Shown one piece after another: positions 27,772 to 37,301 of a stretch of 38,674 nucleotides of DNA (its first letter is position 1; every line of letters starts with the position of its first letter). The notes beneath the pieces are model-generated. The model ran no database searches, was not told the origin of the DNA, and saw nothing but the letters and a program-made list of their open reading frames with translations. A program made the translations under genes and the position numbers. Origin of the DNA: a virus. The stretch lies in IMG/VR virus record IMGVR_UViG_3300022204_000002, positions 1-38,674 of that record. One strand, 5' to 3'.

Positions 27772-28964
27772 TACTGGCCGCCGAATCTCGCCTTAAGCTC
27801 ATCAAGCTCTGCTTGCTCTTCAGGAGTAAGCCTGTCTCTTTCTTCCTTTTTCATCTGGATAAACTCTGCTATCGTATTCCCTGGCGTACCAAGAAACAGC
27901 GCAGCCTCCTCGAGGTTAGTAGCTAATTTATGTTGTGCATCACGCTTTTCAGTGAGCCATTGCTTTAGCTCTTCCTCATCAAGCTTTGTTGGCAGCGCTG
28001 TATCCAGCGCAAATTGCAATTCTGCCTCTGACAATGCGCCAAAAGTCACAGCCCCAATCACATCCAAACCAAGCCTGCCTTTTAGGTTAGCAAGCTTTAC
28101 TGATGCAGATCTAATAGAAGGCAGTCTTCCTTCGATGGCACCTGTTTTTGCCCCCTCATCAAGCAACCTTATACCTTCGTCTATATTTCTGATGTTTTTC
28201 CTTACGTCACCAAGAGTTTTAAAGGATGCAACTGAACTTTTAATGGCTTCCGATGCGGCCCCGCGCTCTCCAGCCCTCAACCCCTGTAATTCTGCTCCGC
28301 GCTCTTCTGCTGCTTTTATTAGTTCCTCATTTGCCTCTGATGGCGTTTTTGTCTCTATTTTCCCGCTTTTATATACTAATTGGGTAACTCCTCCTGGCAG
28401 TATCTTAGATGATTGAACTTGATCCACGCCCGCTGCTTTAGGCTCTGTCGGGTCTGCCTTTATCAACCCCTCCCTCTCAGCCACGGCAATACCCTGGCTT
28501 ATAAAATCCCTTGCAGACTGCGGGTCGGTTTCTAGCAGTTGAATAAACTGGTCTGTTTCATCGGTTCCATTCACTACAGATAAACCACGGTCAATGCCAG
28601 ATTGAAGCCTCTCTTTTCTTTTAAGCGCAATACCTTTAACGCGCTCTACATTTTCTGGAGTAATTCCACCCTTAAATATCTCATCAGCCTTAATGAACTC
28701 ACGAATTGCGTTATCCTGCGTTTCCTTTTCAAAAGCCTCTGACTCTTTTCTGATTCTTTCCTGCTCAATCTGCTGCTGTTTTTGCATCTGCTGTGATTGG
28801 CGCTGTTGCAGCGTTTCACGTTGTAACTGCAACCCTTCGCGCTGTAGACCCTGCTGCTGTTGGGACCGCTCATCTTCTCGTTTTTGCTGCACAAGTGCTT
28901 GCAGCGGAGAAACATCTAGTGTTTCACGTGAAACACTAAGTGGTATATTTGGATTTAATGGCAT
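27771..28964 (-). CDS. DNA ejection protein (gp20-like, putative), carries parS
   Basis: 397 residues. A Gln-rich coiled coil near the N terminus (about 25-80, LQRETLQQRQSQQMQKQQQI) and a helical remainder. Position two of three in the ejection set. Codons 10-15 (V-S-R-E-T) contain the perfect parS site at 28920-28935. No enzymatic motif. Confidence 0.62.
   Translation of the reverse strand: MPLNPNIPLSVSRETLDVSPLQALVQQKREDERSQQQQGLQREGLQLQRETLQQRQSQQMQKQQQIEQERIRKESEAFEKETQDNAIREFIKADEIFKGGITPENVERVKGIALKRKERLQSGIDRGLSVVNGTDETDQFIQLLETDPQSARDFISQGIAVAEREGLIKADPTEPKAAGVDQVQSSKILPGGVTQLVYKSGKIETKTPSEANEELIKAAEERGAELQGLRAGERGAASEAIKSSVASFKTLGDVRKNIRNIDEGIRLLDEGAKTGAIEGRLPSIRSASVKLANLKGRLGLDVIGAVTFGALSEAELQFALDTALPTKLDEEELKQWLTEKRDAQHKLATNLEEAALFLGTPGNTIAEFIQMKKEERDRLTPEEQAELDELKARFGGQ
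28917..28938. promoter_or_regulatory. parS centromere-like site (ParB-binding consensus)
   Basis: 28920-28935 is TGTTTCACGTGAAACA, identical to the bacterial chromosomal parS consensus. The palindrome extends to 22 bp (28917-28938). It lies inside the gp20-like gene. A random match to this 16-mer in a 38.5-kb genome would be expected about once in 100,000 genomes. Confidence 0.85.
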
Positions 28965-28973
28965 TTTTATCCC

Positions 28974-29744
28974 CTATATTGACGCATAGACTGGAGCGCC
29001 ACCACCACCTGAAATAAGTGGCGCAGTTCCTGCTGAGGAGGTAATTGGGGCTGGTGTGCCTCTTTGCGCTGTAGCTGAGTTACCAAATAGTGAATACAGG
29101 TTTGCTCCGGTCGCCATTCCAGTGTTTAGCCCAGCAAGCAACGGACTCCTTTGTGCAACTTGACCAGCCGCCAAAACATTGCCTCTCTGAGTCATAAGAT
29201 CACCTATATTCCCAGCCCCCTGTATTGCGCCCATTCCTGTCTGCACAGCAGCATTAAGCCCTGTAGAGGTTAGGTTTTGACTCGCGCCAATCAAGCCTAG
29301 GCGTTGGTTTATGTTCTGATTTACAAGATCAGAACCAAGAAGCAATAAGCTATTCTGTAGCGCCTTGGCTGTACCACCAGAACCCACTTTCCCTCTCGCG
29401 GCCTCGCTTTGGAAAAGCCTTGATTGAGCTTCATCTGCCATTGATTTAAAGAATGGGTTTTGTGTGACGTATTTCCTTTGTGTCATTGGGCTTGTAATTA
29501 AGCTTCTTAAACCAGGAATATCCACATCAGCAAGACGACTAGCCTCTCTTCCGCCAACCCTTCTGAAAGGCCATGTATCCTTTCTGACCTGCTTTTGGGT
29601 TTCTCGCTGCAATTCTGCCGCATGCATAGCGGCCTGCGCCTGTATGTCAGCGCCTTTTAATGCTGCCTTGTTTGCAGAAGAAGACGCCTTTGATGCTATT
29701 ATAGCGCTTCCTATTGTTGCTGCGGCCATTGCACCTGTAGCCAT
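28974..29744 (-). CDS. DNA ejection protein (gp7-like, putative)
   Basis: 256 residues from the ATG at 29744 (GAGG 10 bases upstream; three bases after the GNAT stop). It opens with an Ala-rich membrane-active-looking segment (MATGAMAAATIGSAIIASKA), then a coiled-coil-like region and a Gly/Ala/Ser-rich C half. First of the three ejection-type genes. Homology to P22 gp7 is by position and composition only. Confidence 0.62.
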   Translation of the reverse strand: MATGAMAAATIGSAIIASKASSSANKAALKGADIQAQAAMHAAELQRETQKQVRKDTWPFRRVGGREASRLADVDIPGLRSLITSPMTQRKYVTQNPFFKSMADEAQSRLFQSEAARGKVGSGGTAKALQNSLLLLGSDLVNQNINQRLGLIGASQNLTSTGLNAAVQTGMGAIQGAGNIGDLMTQRGNVLAAGQVAQRSPLLAGLNTGMATGANLYSLFGNSATAQRGTPAPITSSAGTAPLISGGGGAPVYASI

Positions 29745-29746
29745 TA

Positions 29747-30211
29747 TTAAACCCTCACCATTGCGTAAGCATGCACATTGCGCCACTCACCATTACGAAA
29801 CCAGTATTTCCTATGAGTGCCTTCTCTCTTCATACCAAGCTTTTCGGTTAGCTTAATGCTTGGGATATTGTCTTCCTCAACAAAGCCAACAATTCTCTGA
29901 ACATTCAAACGTTCAAATGCCCAATATTTTGCAGCCCTTACTATTTTATCCATAATATCCTTGTTCAGCCATTTACCATGATAGCTAGGATCAACCACTA
30001 AATCCTCCTGAATCTGGCGCAATGGGACATAGTTAGTTAGCATAAAATACCCAATGATTTCTTTATCATTACATAAAGAGAAGTTTATACCGTTTATTAT
30101 AGTACCCTCAAACTCAGAAAGCGTCATAATTTCTGGGAAACGCCCGCATTTGCGCCATAAATCAAAGATCTCTAGCACTGGCGGTGATTCCAATTGTATT
30201 AGATCTATCAT
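29747..30211 (-). CDS. GNAT acetyltransferase
   Basis: 154 residues. GNAT motifs: EEDLVVDPSYHGKWL-like acetyl-CoA region at about 68-85 and FVEEDNIPSIKLTEKLGMKREG (about 110-131), the classical end of the domain. It lies among virion genes. It may modify a virion or host protein; the target is unknown. ATGA overlap with the tail gene upstream. Confidence 0.78.
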   Translation of the reverse strand: MIDLIQLESPPVLEIFDLWRKCGRFPEIMTLSEFEGTIINGINFSLCNDKEIIGYFMLTNYVPLRQIQEDLVVDPSYHGKWLNKDIMDKIVRAAKYWAFERLNVQRIVGFVEEDNIPSIKLTEKLGMKREGTHRKYWFRNGEWRNVHAYAMVRV

Positions 30212-31926
30212 GTATAAAAATCAGGCACCTTGTCTTTTGTGGCTATATTTGTCGATTGGTAATGAACATCTGAAAAGTGTAAAAATGGATCTGGAACTGC
30301 GCCACTAGATGTTATATTGTTCGCACTCAAATACACCCTAACCACAAGCACACCATCAGGCTCTAAATTATCTGAATCTATTTGTGATCCAGATGGAGAG
30401 GCAGCAGAAATCTGAGTCTCTGTAATTATATGCTGATACTGAGTAGTGCTGGCATTGCCAGCAAACGTACCAGAAACCGGAGCAATAAAGGCCGCTTGGT
30501 TATGCCCTTTTGCATAAGTGATTTCATAGCCCCATGTCACACTTCCACCTGTAACCAATGTTGAGATATGAGACCAATGAAAGTGCAAATGGATATCTGA
30601 GCCAGCCACGTAGTCATGCGGGATATGGAAATTTACCCACGCTTCATCGTTCACCGCAAACTGAAAAGCTTTTATACCGCCCCGATATGTTGCATCTGAT
30701 GGGTCAGTTGCGCCAACTCCACGCACCCTGATTTCTCCCAACAAATCACGCCAGCCAAAAGTTGGTGTAGTTAAGTCAACTTTTATCCCGTTGCCCGACG
30801 TTTTTGGCAAAAGAAGATTACCCGAAACAGATAGCTTTTCTTGCGGGCTTGATGAGCCTATGCCAAGCCTATCGCTACCAAAATCATATGTTAAATCTGT
30901 CGCTTCTTCCCAAAGAGTATTACCGTTATTCCATGCTGTCATCGCGCCAGCAGATGGTGCATTAAGCGTATCATCTACGTCATGAAGCTCATAATATTCA
31001 TTCCCATTGGTCACATGTACATAGATGGTTCCTGTTGTTGCATGGCTACTTAGCACATACCCAACAACAACCGCATGAGCTGGGCTAGTGGGCTTAGTTC
31101 CAGTGAACTCACCAGCGGTTTCTGAAAGCCAGAGTGTATCGCCCTCACTGTAAGCGCTCGTGTTTATCGGCTCTGAGGCTGTGCCAGTTATTCTTCCAAA
31201 TGTAGAAACGTACCCAAGATCGTTGTCATCAATGCTTTCTGATACTATTCCTATAGTTTTACTGCTAAGCGCTTCTGTTGATGCGTCTGCTTTGGCTATT
31301 GTTGGCTTTGCACCACTTGCGCCATTAACATAGACCACCGTCCCTCTATTAAGAGTGGCACCTGTCTCGTTCTTTGCGCGACCGGGTAAAAACACTTCTT
31401 GGCCTAGATGATAGTGTAATGACCCTCCAGGCATACCTAGGATGGCTGTCTTATCATCATCATTCCATCTAATCATTCCTTCAGATACAGTCTGAGTCGC
31501 AGATGTATCTAGAATTAATGCCTGCAAATTGATTAAATCATTTATTTCATCGTAATTTGTAGCTAGGGATGTACCGAAAAATACATTTCCTTTTGTGGCA
31601 TGAGACGTAGATCTCAGTGTTAAATCATCACCAGACCCAGTTCCTCCTGTGGCAATTTGCCCGCCGCTCCTACCAGCAAGGAGTAAGTAGTTTAATAATT
31701 CTGTGTCAACTTCGCCGATTGAATACACATCAAGGTTTGAGCGCGCTCCCGCTGCTGTGTTTGCTCCAGTTCCGCCTTCTTCTATTTGTACGACACTACC
31801 TCCGCCCGTTTTAGCCCATATAAGATATATGTCACGCAGAAGTCTTTGGAAAAAGGCGTTGGTTTCAGGGTCTTTTGATAACGACGGCGGGATTCTTATC
31901 GGTGGCGGATTGGTTCGAAGTGTCAT
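30208..31926 (-). CDS. Tail needle/fibre-like structural protein
   Basis: 572 residues. The N terminus (PPPIRIPPSLSKDPETNAFF) is followed by a Gly/Thr-rich repetitive region and beta-rich segments (GGSLHYHLGQEVFLPGRAKN, GTTLW-type, then SVTWGYEITYAKGHNQAAF). It occupies the place of P22 gp26 (tail needle) after gp10, but it is longer and fibre-like. It overlaps the gp10-like gene by ATGA. Confidence 0.62.
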   Translation of the reverse strand: MTLRTNPPPIRIPPSLSKDPETNAFFQRLLRDIYLIWAKTGGGSVVQIEEGGTGANTAAGARSNLDVYSIGEVDTELLNYLLLAGRSGGQIATGGTGSGDDLTLRSTSHATKGNVFFGTSLATNYDEINDLINLQALILDTSATQTVSEGMIRWNDDDKTAILGMPGGSLHYHLGQEVFLPGRAKNETGATLNRGTVVYVNGASGAKPTIAKADASTEALSSKTIGIVSESIDDNDLGYVSTFGRITGTASEPINTSAYSEGDTLWLSETAGEFTGTKPTSPAHAVVVGYVLSSHATTGTIYVHVTNGNEYYELHDVDDTLNAPSAGAMTAWNNGNTLWEEATDLTYDFGSDRLGIGSSSPQEKLSVSGNLLLPKTSGNGIKVDLTTPTFGWRDLLGEIRVRGVGATDPSDATYRGGIKAFQFAVNDEAWVNFHIPHDYVAGSDIHLHFHWSHISTLVTGGSVTWGYEITYAKGHNQAAFIAPVSGTFAGNASTTQYQHIITETQISAASPSGSQIDSDNLEPDGVLVVRVYLSANNITSSGAVPDPFLHFSDVHYQSTNIATKDKVPDFYT

Positions 31927-33332
31927 ATTCCTGCCTCAACATCAAGAATGCCAGAATGGATCGAGTAAAATACTGGATCAGATGTTTTTATCCTGAATAT
32001 TCTGCTTAAGGCGGCCCCCAGCACAGACCATTCCACTTTAAACATAAAATCACCGAGCCGCCCAACTTCTCCCCACATTTCATTTGACCACGTTCGCCCG
32101 CCATCATCAGAAACTTGGAGCATAATCACAGGCTCAACGCCTTGACCGCTTAGAAGCCCTACCCCAGCCTCCATTATCAGCTCTAATCGGTTAAACTCAA
32201 CGTCTACACCCGGCGCGCCAATCATGCCACCGTGAAACACTCCGCTATCACGAACCCTTATTATTGAATTTCCATTTTCATCGTATGTTGCAGAGCTTAG
32301 CTCGTACAAATCGCCGGTTATTTCGTCGGCTACTATGTTTTTTCCGTACGCAGCTACAATAGTTTGGCCTCTATATCGCCCTCCGCTAGCTCCAGATGAC
32401 AGCTCAAACCATGCACCTGACTCAGTAAAGCACCATGTTTTATCTTCGGTTGGAAAGGTGAGCATGTAAAAGTTTTGACCATCATATGTGAACGCGCTAC
32501 CTATCGCGTCTGATACAGCGGTATAAGTCGAGAACTCATTAGCCATTGCTATAGTTGAAACAGCAATCCCGCGATCCTGTCCAGTTGTGCGGTATATCTG
32601 TCGATCATCTCCAAGCCAGTAAACGTAAGCATCATTGCTCGCTACAGAGTAAATTGCAGCTATTCCGACCGTTATGATTCCGCCTTCTACTCTGTCGTAT
32701 GGCGGATTACCAACACCTGAGTTATACCACGGCTCCATGGTTACTTCGCCAAAATTCAATAGCAGCTGATTAAACGTATATACCCGCTTTAAATCATCAG
32801 CATTTGATTCTGCTGTTGCGTAATTCAACCCATTGATGGTGGTTGCATCACCAACGTCAGACGTTACAAACCGACCGCCATCACCATCATATATCATCTG
32901 ATTATTGAGGTGAGCGCATGAATTAGGCGTTTCTAGATTTGTATCAGTGATTTCTGATACAGTTGATCCGTCATATTGGTAAGCCCTGCCTCCTGTCACC
33001 ACCACAACATTTGAGCCAATGCCTTCCAGTACACAATACCCAGTCCCTGAAATTGTACCTAGCGATGTATGTGCGCCTGAGCTAGATACAGAAAACAACT
33101 CTGTACCTGCCACCCTATACAAAACACCTTTATGCGTAAGCATCCCTCTATCTTTTGCGGTTGTAGAGGTTGCGCCGAATGATTTTAACCCTGAAAAGGA
33201 GTGCAGAACCTGCTGGCTTCTTGCGCGGACATCTTGTTGCGCTTCTGGGTAGAAATTACGTGTAACCTGTGCAGACAAAGGCAACGATTTGCTTGTGTAT
33301 GACTGACCAGTTACATTGACCTCTACTCTCAT
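31923..33332 (-). CDS. gp10-like DNA stabilisation (tail hub) protein
   Basis: 469 residues. Features of the P22 gp10 family: SQVTRNFYPEAQQ-type start (about 20-34), a propeller-like middle (VLEGIGSNVVVVTGGRAYQY, LNNQMIYDGDGGRFVTSD), and the section YDRVEGGIITVGIAAIYSVA. It forms a hexameric ring that closes the portal after packaging. Its start shares one base with the gp4-like stop. Confidence 0.85.
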   Translation of the reverse strand: MRVEVNVTGQSYTSKSLPLSAQVTRNFYPEAQQDVRARSQQVLHSFSGLKSFGATSTTAKDRGMLTHKGVLYRVAGTELFSVSSSGAHTSLGTISGTGYCVLEGIGSNVVVVTGGRAYQYDGSTVSEITDTNLETPNSCAHLNNQMIYDGDGGRFVTSDVGDATTINGLNYATAESNADDLKRVYTFNQLLLNFGEVTMEPWYNSGVGNPPYDRVEGGIITVGIAAIYSVASNDAYVYWLGDDRQIYRTTGQDRGIAVSTIAMANEFSTYTAVSDAIGSAFTYDGQNFYMLTFPTEDKTWCFTESGAWFELSSGASGGRYRGQTIVAAYGKNIVADEITGDLYELSSATYDENGNSIIRVRDSGVFHGGMIGAPGVDVEFNRLELIMEAGVGLLSGQGVEPVIMLQVSDDGGRTWSNEMWGEVGRLGDFMFKVEWSVLGAALSRIFRIKTSDPVFYSIHSGILDVEAGI

Positions 33333-33679
33333 CAGTAATTATCCGGTTCTTCAAGAGATTCATATTTAGGTGTTACAAATTTCCTAATCTCCCTCTCTGC
33401 AATGCTTGCTCTGTTTAATATGCGGGTATATCGAGAATCGGAAACACCATATGTATCAACTCTTGCCATGGCAACCAAAGCAACAACGTGCGGTGTTACA
33501 TCGTTAGGCACTTCAGCAGTACTTGACCATGTAGCCAAACCTATAGTCTTTAGTCCTTCATAGACTTCATTATAAGCCTGATCTACAGATACCTTATCCT
33601 GGTTCTGTGGAGACTGCCCAAGCCTAAGCCTCCCTAAGAGGCTTAATGCTTGATTTCTGATCTCTGCCTTAGTGGTCAT
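33332..33679 (-). CDS. gp4-like head-completion protein
   Basis: 115 residues. TTKAEIRNQALSLLGRLRLG at the start, YNEVYEGLKTIGLATWSS in the middle and the final RASIAEREIRKF helix follow the P22 gp4 tail-factor pattern. It would bind under the portal before the gp10 ring. Its ATG overlaps the stop of the 131-aa gene (ATGA). Confidence 0.8.
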   Translation of the reverse strand: MTTKAEIRNQALSLLGRLRLGQSPQNQDKVSVDQAYNEVYEGLKTIGLATWSSTAEVPNDVTPHVVALVAMARVDTYGVSDSRYTRILNRASIAEREIRKFVTPKYESLEEPDNY

Positions 33680-34071
33680 TTCTTATTACGCAGAATAGCT
33701 TCAGCTTGCTTCTCTGCGTCAAGTTGGCGCTGTTTAGCAGCTCTTTTTTTAGCCAAATCATCCTGTTTGAATAATTCGTCCTGATTCACTTCGCCAAATA
33801 CAAAGCATTTATGCGTTGGTATTTTCGCCAAAACCACAGGATCAGTGACTAAAATTGACTGCCCTCTGACAAACTTCTGCCTACCCATAAAATCAATCAT
33901 GTGTGGCGGCTCATCGCCTGATCCAATATAAGTTACAAGCTCACCCTCCGGTTTAGGCCGATCTTCAACAGTCATTTCAAGATATGCCTTCTCAACATCC
34001 TCATTACTGCGCGGAACGTCTTTCCCAGCCTCTTTTAGCGCCGCCCTCATATCTACTGATTCCATAATCAC
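33676..34071 (-). CDS. Hypothetical head-region protein
   Basis: 131 residues. A short N-terminal helix region, a beta-rich centre (LVTYIGSGDEPPHMIDFMGR, FVRGQSILVTDPVVLAKI) and a charged C-terminal helix (LAKKRAAKQRQLDAEKQAEA). Found between head and tail-factor genes, so probably virion-associated. ATGA overlaps on both sides. Confidence 0.55.
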   Translation of the reverse strand: MIMESVDMRAALKEAGKDVPRSNEDVEKAYLEMTVEDRPKPEGELVTYIGSGDEPPHMIDFMGRQKFVRGQSILVTDPVVLAKIPTHKCFVFGEVNQDELFKQDDLAKKRAAKQRQLDAEKQAEAILRNKK

Positions 34072-34811
34072 CTCATTGTTGTGGTTTCTAAAAGCGTATT
34101 TACTTTATTGCCAGAATCTATCGCCCTGGCGACCTTCATCATTCTCTCATAAGCCTGCGCGGCTCCTGAGTGCGCATGAATACTGTTGTTTAATTCTTCT
34201 ACCTTATTCTTTAGCTCTTCAACTTTGGCATTATGCTGCTGAGCCATTAAGCTAAATTCATTATAAGTAAATGGCGGTGTTTTAGGTTTTAATTCTGCGC
34301 CATACACAAAAGCACTGCTGCCGATGTGCGACTCTTTTGGGATATAAACATCAATCCCTATTCCCCTTGCGTATCCTATCCATGACTCCATACACGGTCT
34401 CTGATAAAAATACTCATTATCACTAACCGACATATCTATTCCGTAGATTCCTATGTGCGTAGCACCCTCTAAAATAGCCAACGCCATCATATGAGCAGCT
34501 GAGCTTGTAAGATATAGAGACCCGTACATGTCCTCTATTTCCTTATAGGGATACACGCTTACATGACTGCCAGAAGCCGGGAAATTCTCACCAACAACCA
34601 GCGGGACATTTCTTGATACGAGCCATTTAATATAAATATCCGACCCTTCTCTTGTTCCTATATCATCGTGTATTTCAAAAGCCCTTGTTACGCGCTTGTC
34701 TATATGCCTATCAAGCATATTCCCAAGCACCCATATTTCTAGCTCCTTATCCTCGTAAGGAACCAATGACTCTGATGTTGGTGAGCCTCCTACTATTGCA
34801 ATCTTTTTCAT
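34068..34811 (-). CDS. Rossmann-like protein of unknown function
   Basis: 247 residues. MKKIAIVGGSPTSESLVPYE opens a nucleotide-binding-like fold; LEIWVLGNMLDRHIDKRVTR and HIGIYGIDMSVSDNEYFYQR follow. A coiled-coil tail (about 195-225) comes last. Such genes are seen near capsid genes in other phages, and a sugar- or nucleotide-handling role is possible. A weak ribosome binding site lies inside a terminator hairpin. Function not assigned. Confidence 0.55.
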   Translation of the reverse strand: MKKIAIVGGSPTSESLVPYEDKELEIWVLGNMLDRHIDKRVTRAFEIHDDIGTREGSDIYIKWLVSRNVPLVVGENFPASGSHVSVYPYKEIEDMYGSLYLTSSAAHMMALAILEGATHIGIYGIDMSVSDNEYFYQRPCMESWIGYARGIGIDVYIPKESHIGSSAFVYGAELKPKTPPFTYNEFSLMAQQHNAKVEELKNKVEELNNSIHAHSGAAQAYERMMKVARAIDSGNKVNTLLETTTMR

Positions 34812-34838
34812 AAATAAAGGGGCGAGTTTTCCCGCCCC
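34811..34838 (-). terminator. Intrinsic terminator after the decoration-like gene
   Basis: On the minus strand GGGGCG...CGCCCC (8-nt loop, 34838-34819) is followed by TTTATTT. It abuts the next start codon and probably lowers transcription of downstream genes relative to capsid. Confidence 0.65.
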
Positions 34839-34846
34839 AGTCCTAT

Positions 34847-35338
34847 TTAGTCAAAATAGCCATATATTTCAACTGCCAGAGTTCCAGCAGCCGTGGTTGA
34901 TGCATCAGCTACAGATGCATAAATGTCAAGCTGACCACCTGGATCAGTGGTTTGACCGTTTACAAACTCCCACGCACGTTTACCAGCATTTGCGGCATCA
35001 GCCATGATGGTAGTTGTGGTGGTAGCAGATGACAGCGCAATACCATTGTTAATGGCGTCCGGGTCACTGGTGATATTGCTATCAACAGATGCCAACCCAA
35101 TATCAAGTGTAGGCGAGCCAGTAGATGCCAAGTCATCATTATAGATCAGACCAGTAGGTAAGATCCTCGCGTTTGATGGAATGCGACCAAGTTTGACGGT
35201 TGCGCCAGAAGCGCTAACACCAAGCTCAATGGTTGCACATGCCAACACCTTAACGCTATTGGCGTCACCCTTACCAGGGACGTTGCCAGGAGAACCCCGG
35301 CGTTCGGTTGCTTTATTTGTATAGCTAATGTCAGCCAT
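34847..35338 (-). CDS. Capsid decoration or head fibre-like protein
   Basis: 163 residues, beta-rich and Thr/Ala/Ser-rich (ACATIELGVSASGATVKLGR, GTLAVEIYGYFD at the end). Strong ribosome binding site GGAGG. It directly follows the capsid gene and is itself followed by a terminator, the arrangement of a high-copy decoration protein. No sequence motif proves this. Confidence 0.6.
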   Translation of the reverse strand: MADISYTNKATERRGSPGNVPGKGDANSVKVLACATIELGVSASGATVKLGRIPSNARILPTGLIYNDDLASTGSPTLDIGLASVDSNITSDPDAINNGIALSSATTTTTIMADAANAGKRAWEFVNGQTTDPGGQLDIYASVADASTTAAGTLAVEIYGYFD

Positions 35339-35348
35339 GATGCCCTCC

Positions 35349-36503
35349 TTAAGAGTCTACAGCAGCAGAATGGAACGTGGTTAACATGCCATGCTGCTTG
35401 TTATTGTAAAAGGTCTTCTTGATGTCGTGCTTTGCAGCAATACCAACACCTGAAAGATGCTCATAATCGTCCTCTTTGCGACGACGAAAGCCAGCAGTTT
35501 TACCAATACCAAAACCGATAGCTTGAGCGCCACACAGAAAACCAACGCTGACCCGTGAAGAGCTGTCGCCACTTGTAGCAAGACTATCACCAGTAGCATT
35601 CGCACCCCATACGCCATCCCAAAGACCCGATCCACTGGAGTCAATGAACTTATCCAGATCTGGAAGCTCTTTGACGATTACACCATCAATCACCAAGTCG
35701 CCACCCGTCCAGATTGGGTTATCTGACAATGAGCGCGGTGCTGCGTTTTGTAGACGAGTATCTAGGTTTGCACGAAGATCCCTGAAAGCGTACTTGCCAA
35801 GGAAAAGCACATACCAAGGCTCGTCACCTTTGACCATGATTGGGCGAATAAGCGGATCAGCATCTTGTGCCATGCGCTTCATCAGTTCAACCATGTCTGC
35901 ATCCATCTTATCGTTGGTGGTGTCAATCGTCCCCAGAGAGGTCGTATGATCGCCAGCAGTACGATTGGATTTAGCCGCACCATATAGAATGCGGTCGCCG
36001 TTGTTGGTGTTCCAGGTGTCCATATTGGCAGCAGATGCCGCACTAGAACCCTTTGCGCCAGAAGCTTCAGTACCACCGTAGTTGTAGTAAGTGCCACCCG
36101 CTTCAATTGCGCCAAAAGCCTGGATAATCTGATCGCGCTTGGTTTCCATCATCCAGTTCATCAACGAAGGCTTTGCTTCTGAAAAGAGATCAAACTCGGT
36201 CTTTTCACGCTCTTCATTGTCGATCAGCACACCATTTCGAAGATAGGTGGGCTGTAGGATGGTGGCGTAGTTGCTTAGCGCTTCCTCGTTTCCAGAAAGC
36301 TGACCAGAGCCACGAACACCAGGGCCAGAAAGCTTACCAACCAGAGGAAGAGAACACTTTTTAGTCTCTTTAACAACCTGGATGATTTTGTTCTCATCAG
36401 CTCCGATATACGGGCCAAACCGCCCGCCGCGAACATATTCACGGCGTACCTTTTTTTTAAAACGTGTTGCCACGTTTGCACTTGCAGCTGTAGTTTCAGC
36501 CAT
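35349..36503 (-). CDS. Major capsid protein
   Basis: 384 residues. It looks like the HK97-fold capsid family related to N4 gp56/DUF4043: PTYLRNGVLIDNEEREKTEF (about 85-104) and GGDLVIDGVIVKELPDLDKF (about 267-286) are typical. GAGGTAAATAGCA precedes the ATG. It follows the scaffold gene, as expected for a coat protein. Confidence 0.78.
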   Translation of the reverse strand: MAETTAASANVATRFKKKVRREYVRGGRFGPYIGADENKIIQVVKETKKCSLPLVGKLSGPGVRGSGQLSGNEEALSNYATILQPTYLRNGVLIDNEEREKTEFDLFSEAKPSLMNWMMETKRDQIIQAFGAIEAGGTYYNYGGTEASGAKGSSAASAANMDTWNTNNGDRILYGAAKSNRTAGDHTTSLGTIDTTNDKMDADMVELMKRMAQDADPLIRPIMVKGDEPWYVLFLGKYAFRDLRANLDTRLQNAAPRSLSDNPIWTGGDLVIDGVIVKELPDLDKFIDSSGSGLWDGVWGANATGDSLATSGDSSSRVSVGFLCGAQAIGFGIGKTAGFRRRKEDDYEHLSGVGIAAKHDIKKTFYNNKQHGMLTTFHSAAVDS

Positions 36504-36530
36504 TGCTATTTACCTCATATCATAGCAACG

Positions 36531-37301
36531 TCAATAAGCCTGATCTGCAAACATGCCATCAAGATCCTCATCTTTTTCAATTGGCTGTGTGTTTGAGTCA
36601 GTTGCCGTCGCTTTAGTTAGACTTGGCGTGTTCAACGCTGACTTTTTACGTTTCTCTGCTTCAGAAGGTTCTGATTTGCTTTCGGTTGTTTGCCCCAGCT
36701 CTGCCATGATTTTAGCTCTGATTCTCTCCTCCAAAGATGACATCTTTGAATTTTCAAACTCAACAGCTTTTTCATAGGCATAACGCGCTGGTTCAGGATG
36801 CTTATTCATCTCGTCAACTAGCGTTTTATCTTTGCTAGCCAAGAACAAGAATGTGTTTTCCTTGTCCTCATAATCATCATGCTTTTCAAGCATTTCAGAA
36901 CGAGACCTATCAACTCTTTCAGCATACAGGTCGTTTTCAACCTGCTGCCTGACATATGCTTTATACCCTTCCGGGTCGTCGTACATATCAGGCGCTTCAG
37001 AGTCTTCCTGTGGCAACTTTGCCGCTAGCTCATCAGCTTTCTTCTGTGCAGCCTCCCGCTTACGTCGTTCGTCGAGTAATGCCGCGATGGGCACCGTTTT
37101 AAGTTCTTCCGTTTCTGACTGACTATCTTCAGTTGTCTCGGACTCAGATTCAGGCTCTTCTGAGCTTTCCTCTTCTGTCTCCTGGCTTTCTACCTCTTCT
37201 GATGCTTCTGACTCTTCAGTCTCTACATCATCAGCGCTTTCATTGCCAAACAGCTCGTCGATAGCTGCATCATCTACGTTTTCACCTTCTTCAATACCCA
37301 T
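36531..37301 (-). CDS. Scaffolding protein (putative)
   Basis: 256 residues from the ATG at 37301 (AAGG nine bases upstream; a GTG three codons earlier is less likely). Extremely acidic N half (ETEESEASEEVESQETEEES), then a helical middle and a basic, helical C terminus. The charge pattern and the position between portal and capsid are typical of phage scaffolds. Confidence 0.72.
   Translation of the reverse strand: MGIEEGENVDDAAIDELFGNESADDVETEESEASEEVESQETEEESSEEPESESETTEDSQSETEELKTVPIAALLDERRKREAAQKKADELAAKLPQEDSEAPDMYDDPEGYKAYVRQQVENDLYAERVDRSRSEMLEKHDDYEDKENTFLFLASKDKTLVDEMNKHPEPARYAYEKAVEFENSKMSSLEERIRAKIMAELGQTTESKSEPSEAEKRKKSALNTPSLTKATATDSNTQPIEKDEDLDGMFADQAY

Noticed and set aside
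28812-28827. Second parS-like sequence near the perfect one
   Set aside because: Only the left half (GTTTCACGT) matches; the right half differs at several positions, so it is at most a half site.
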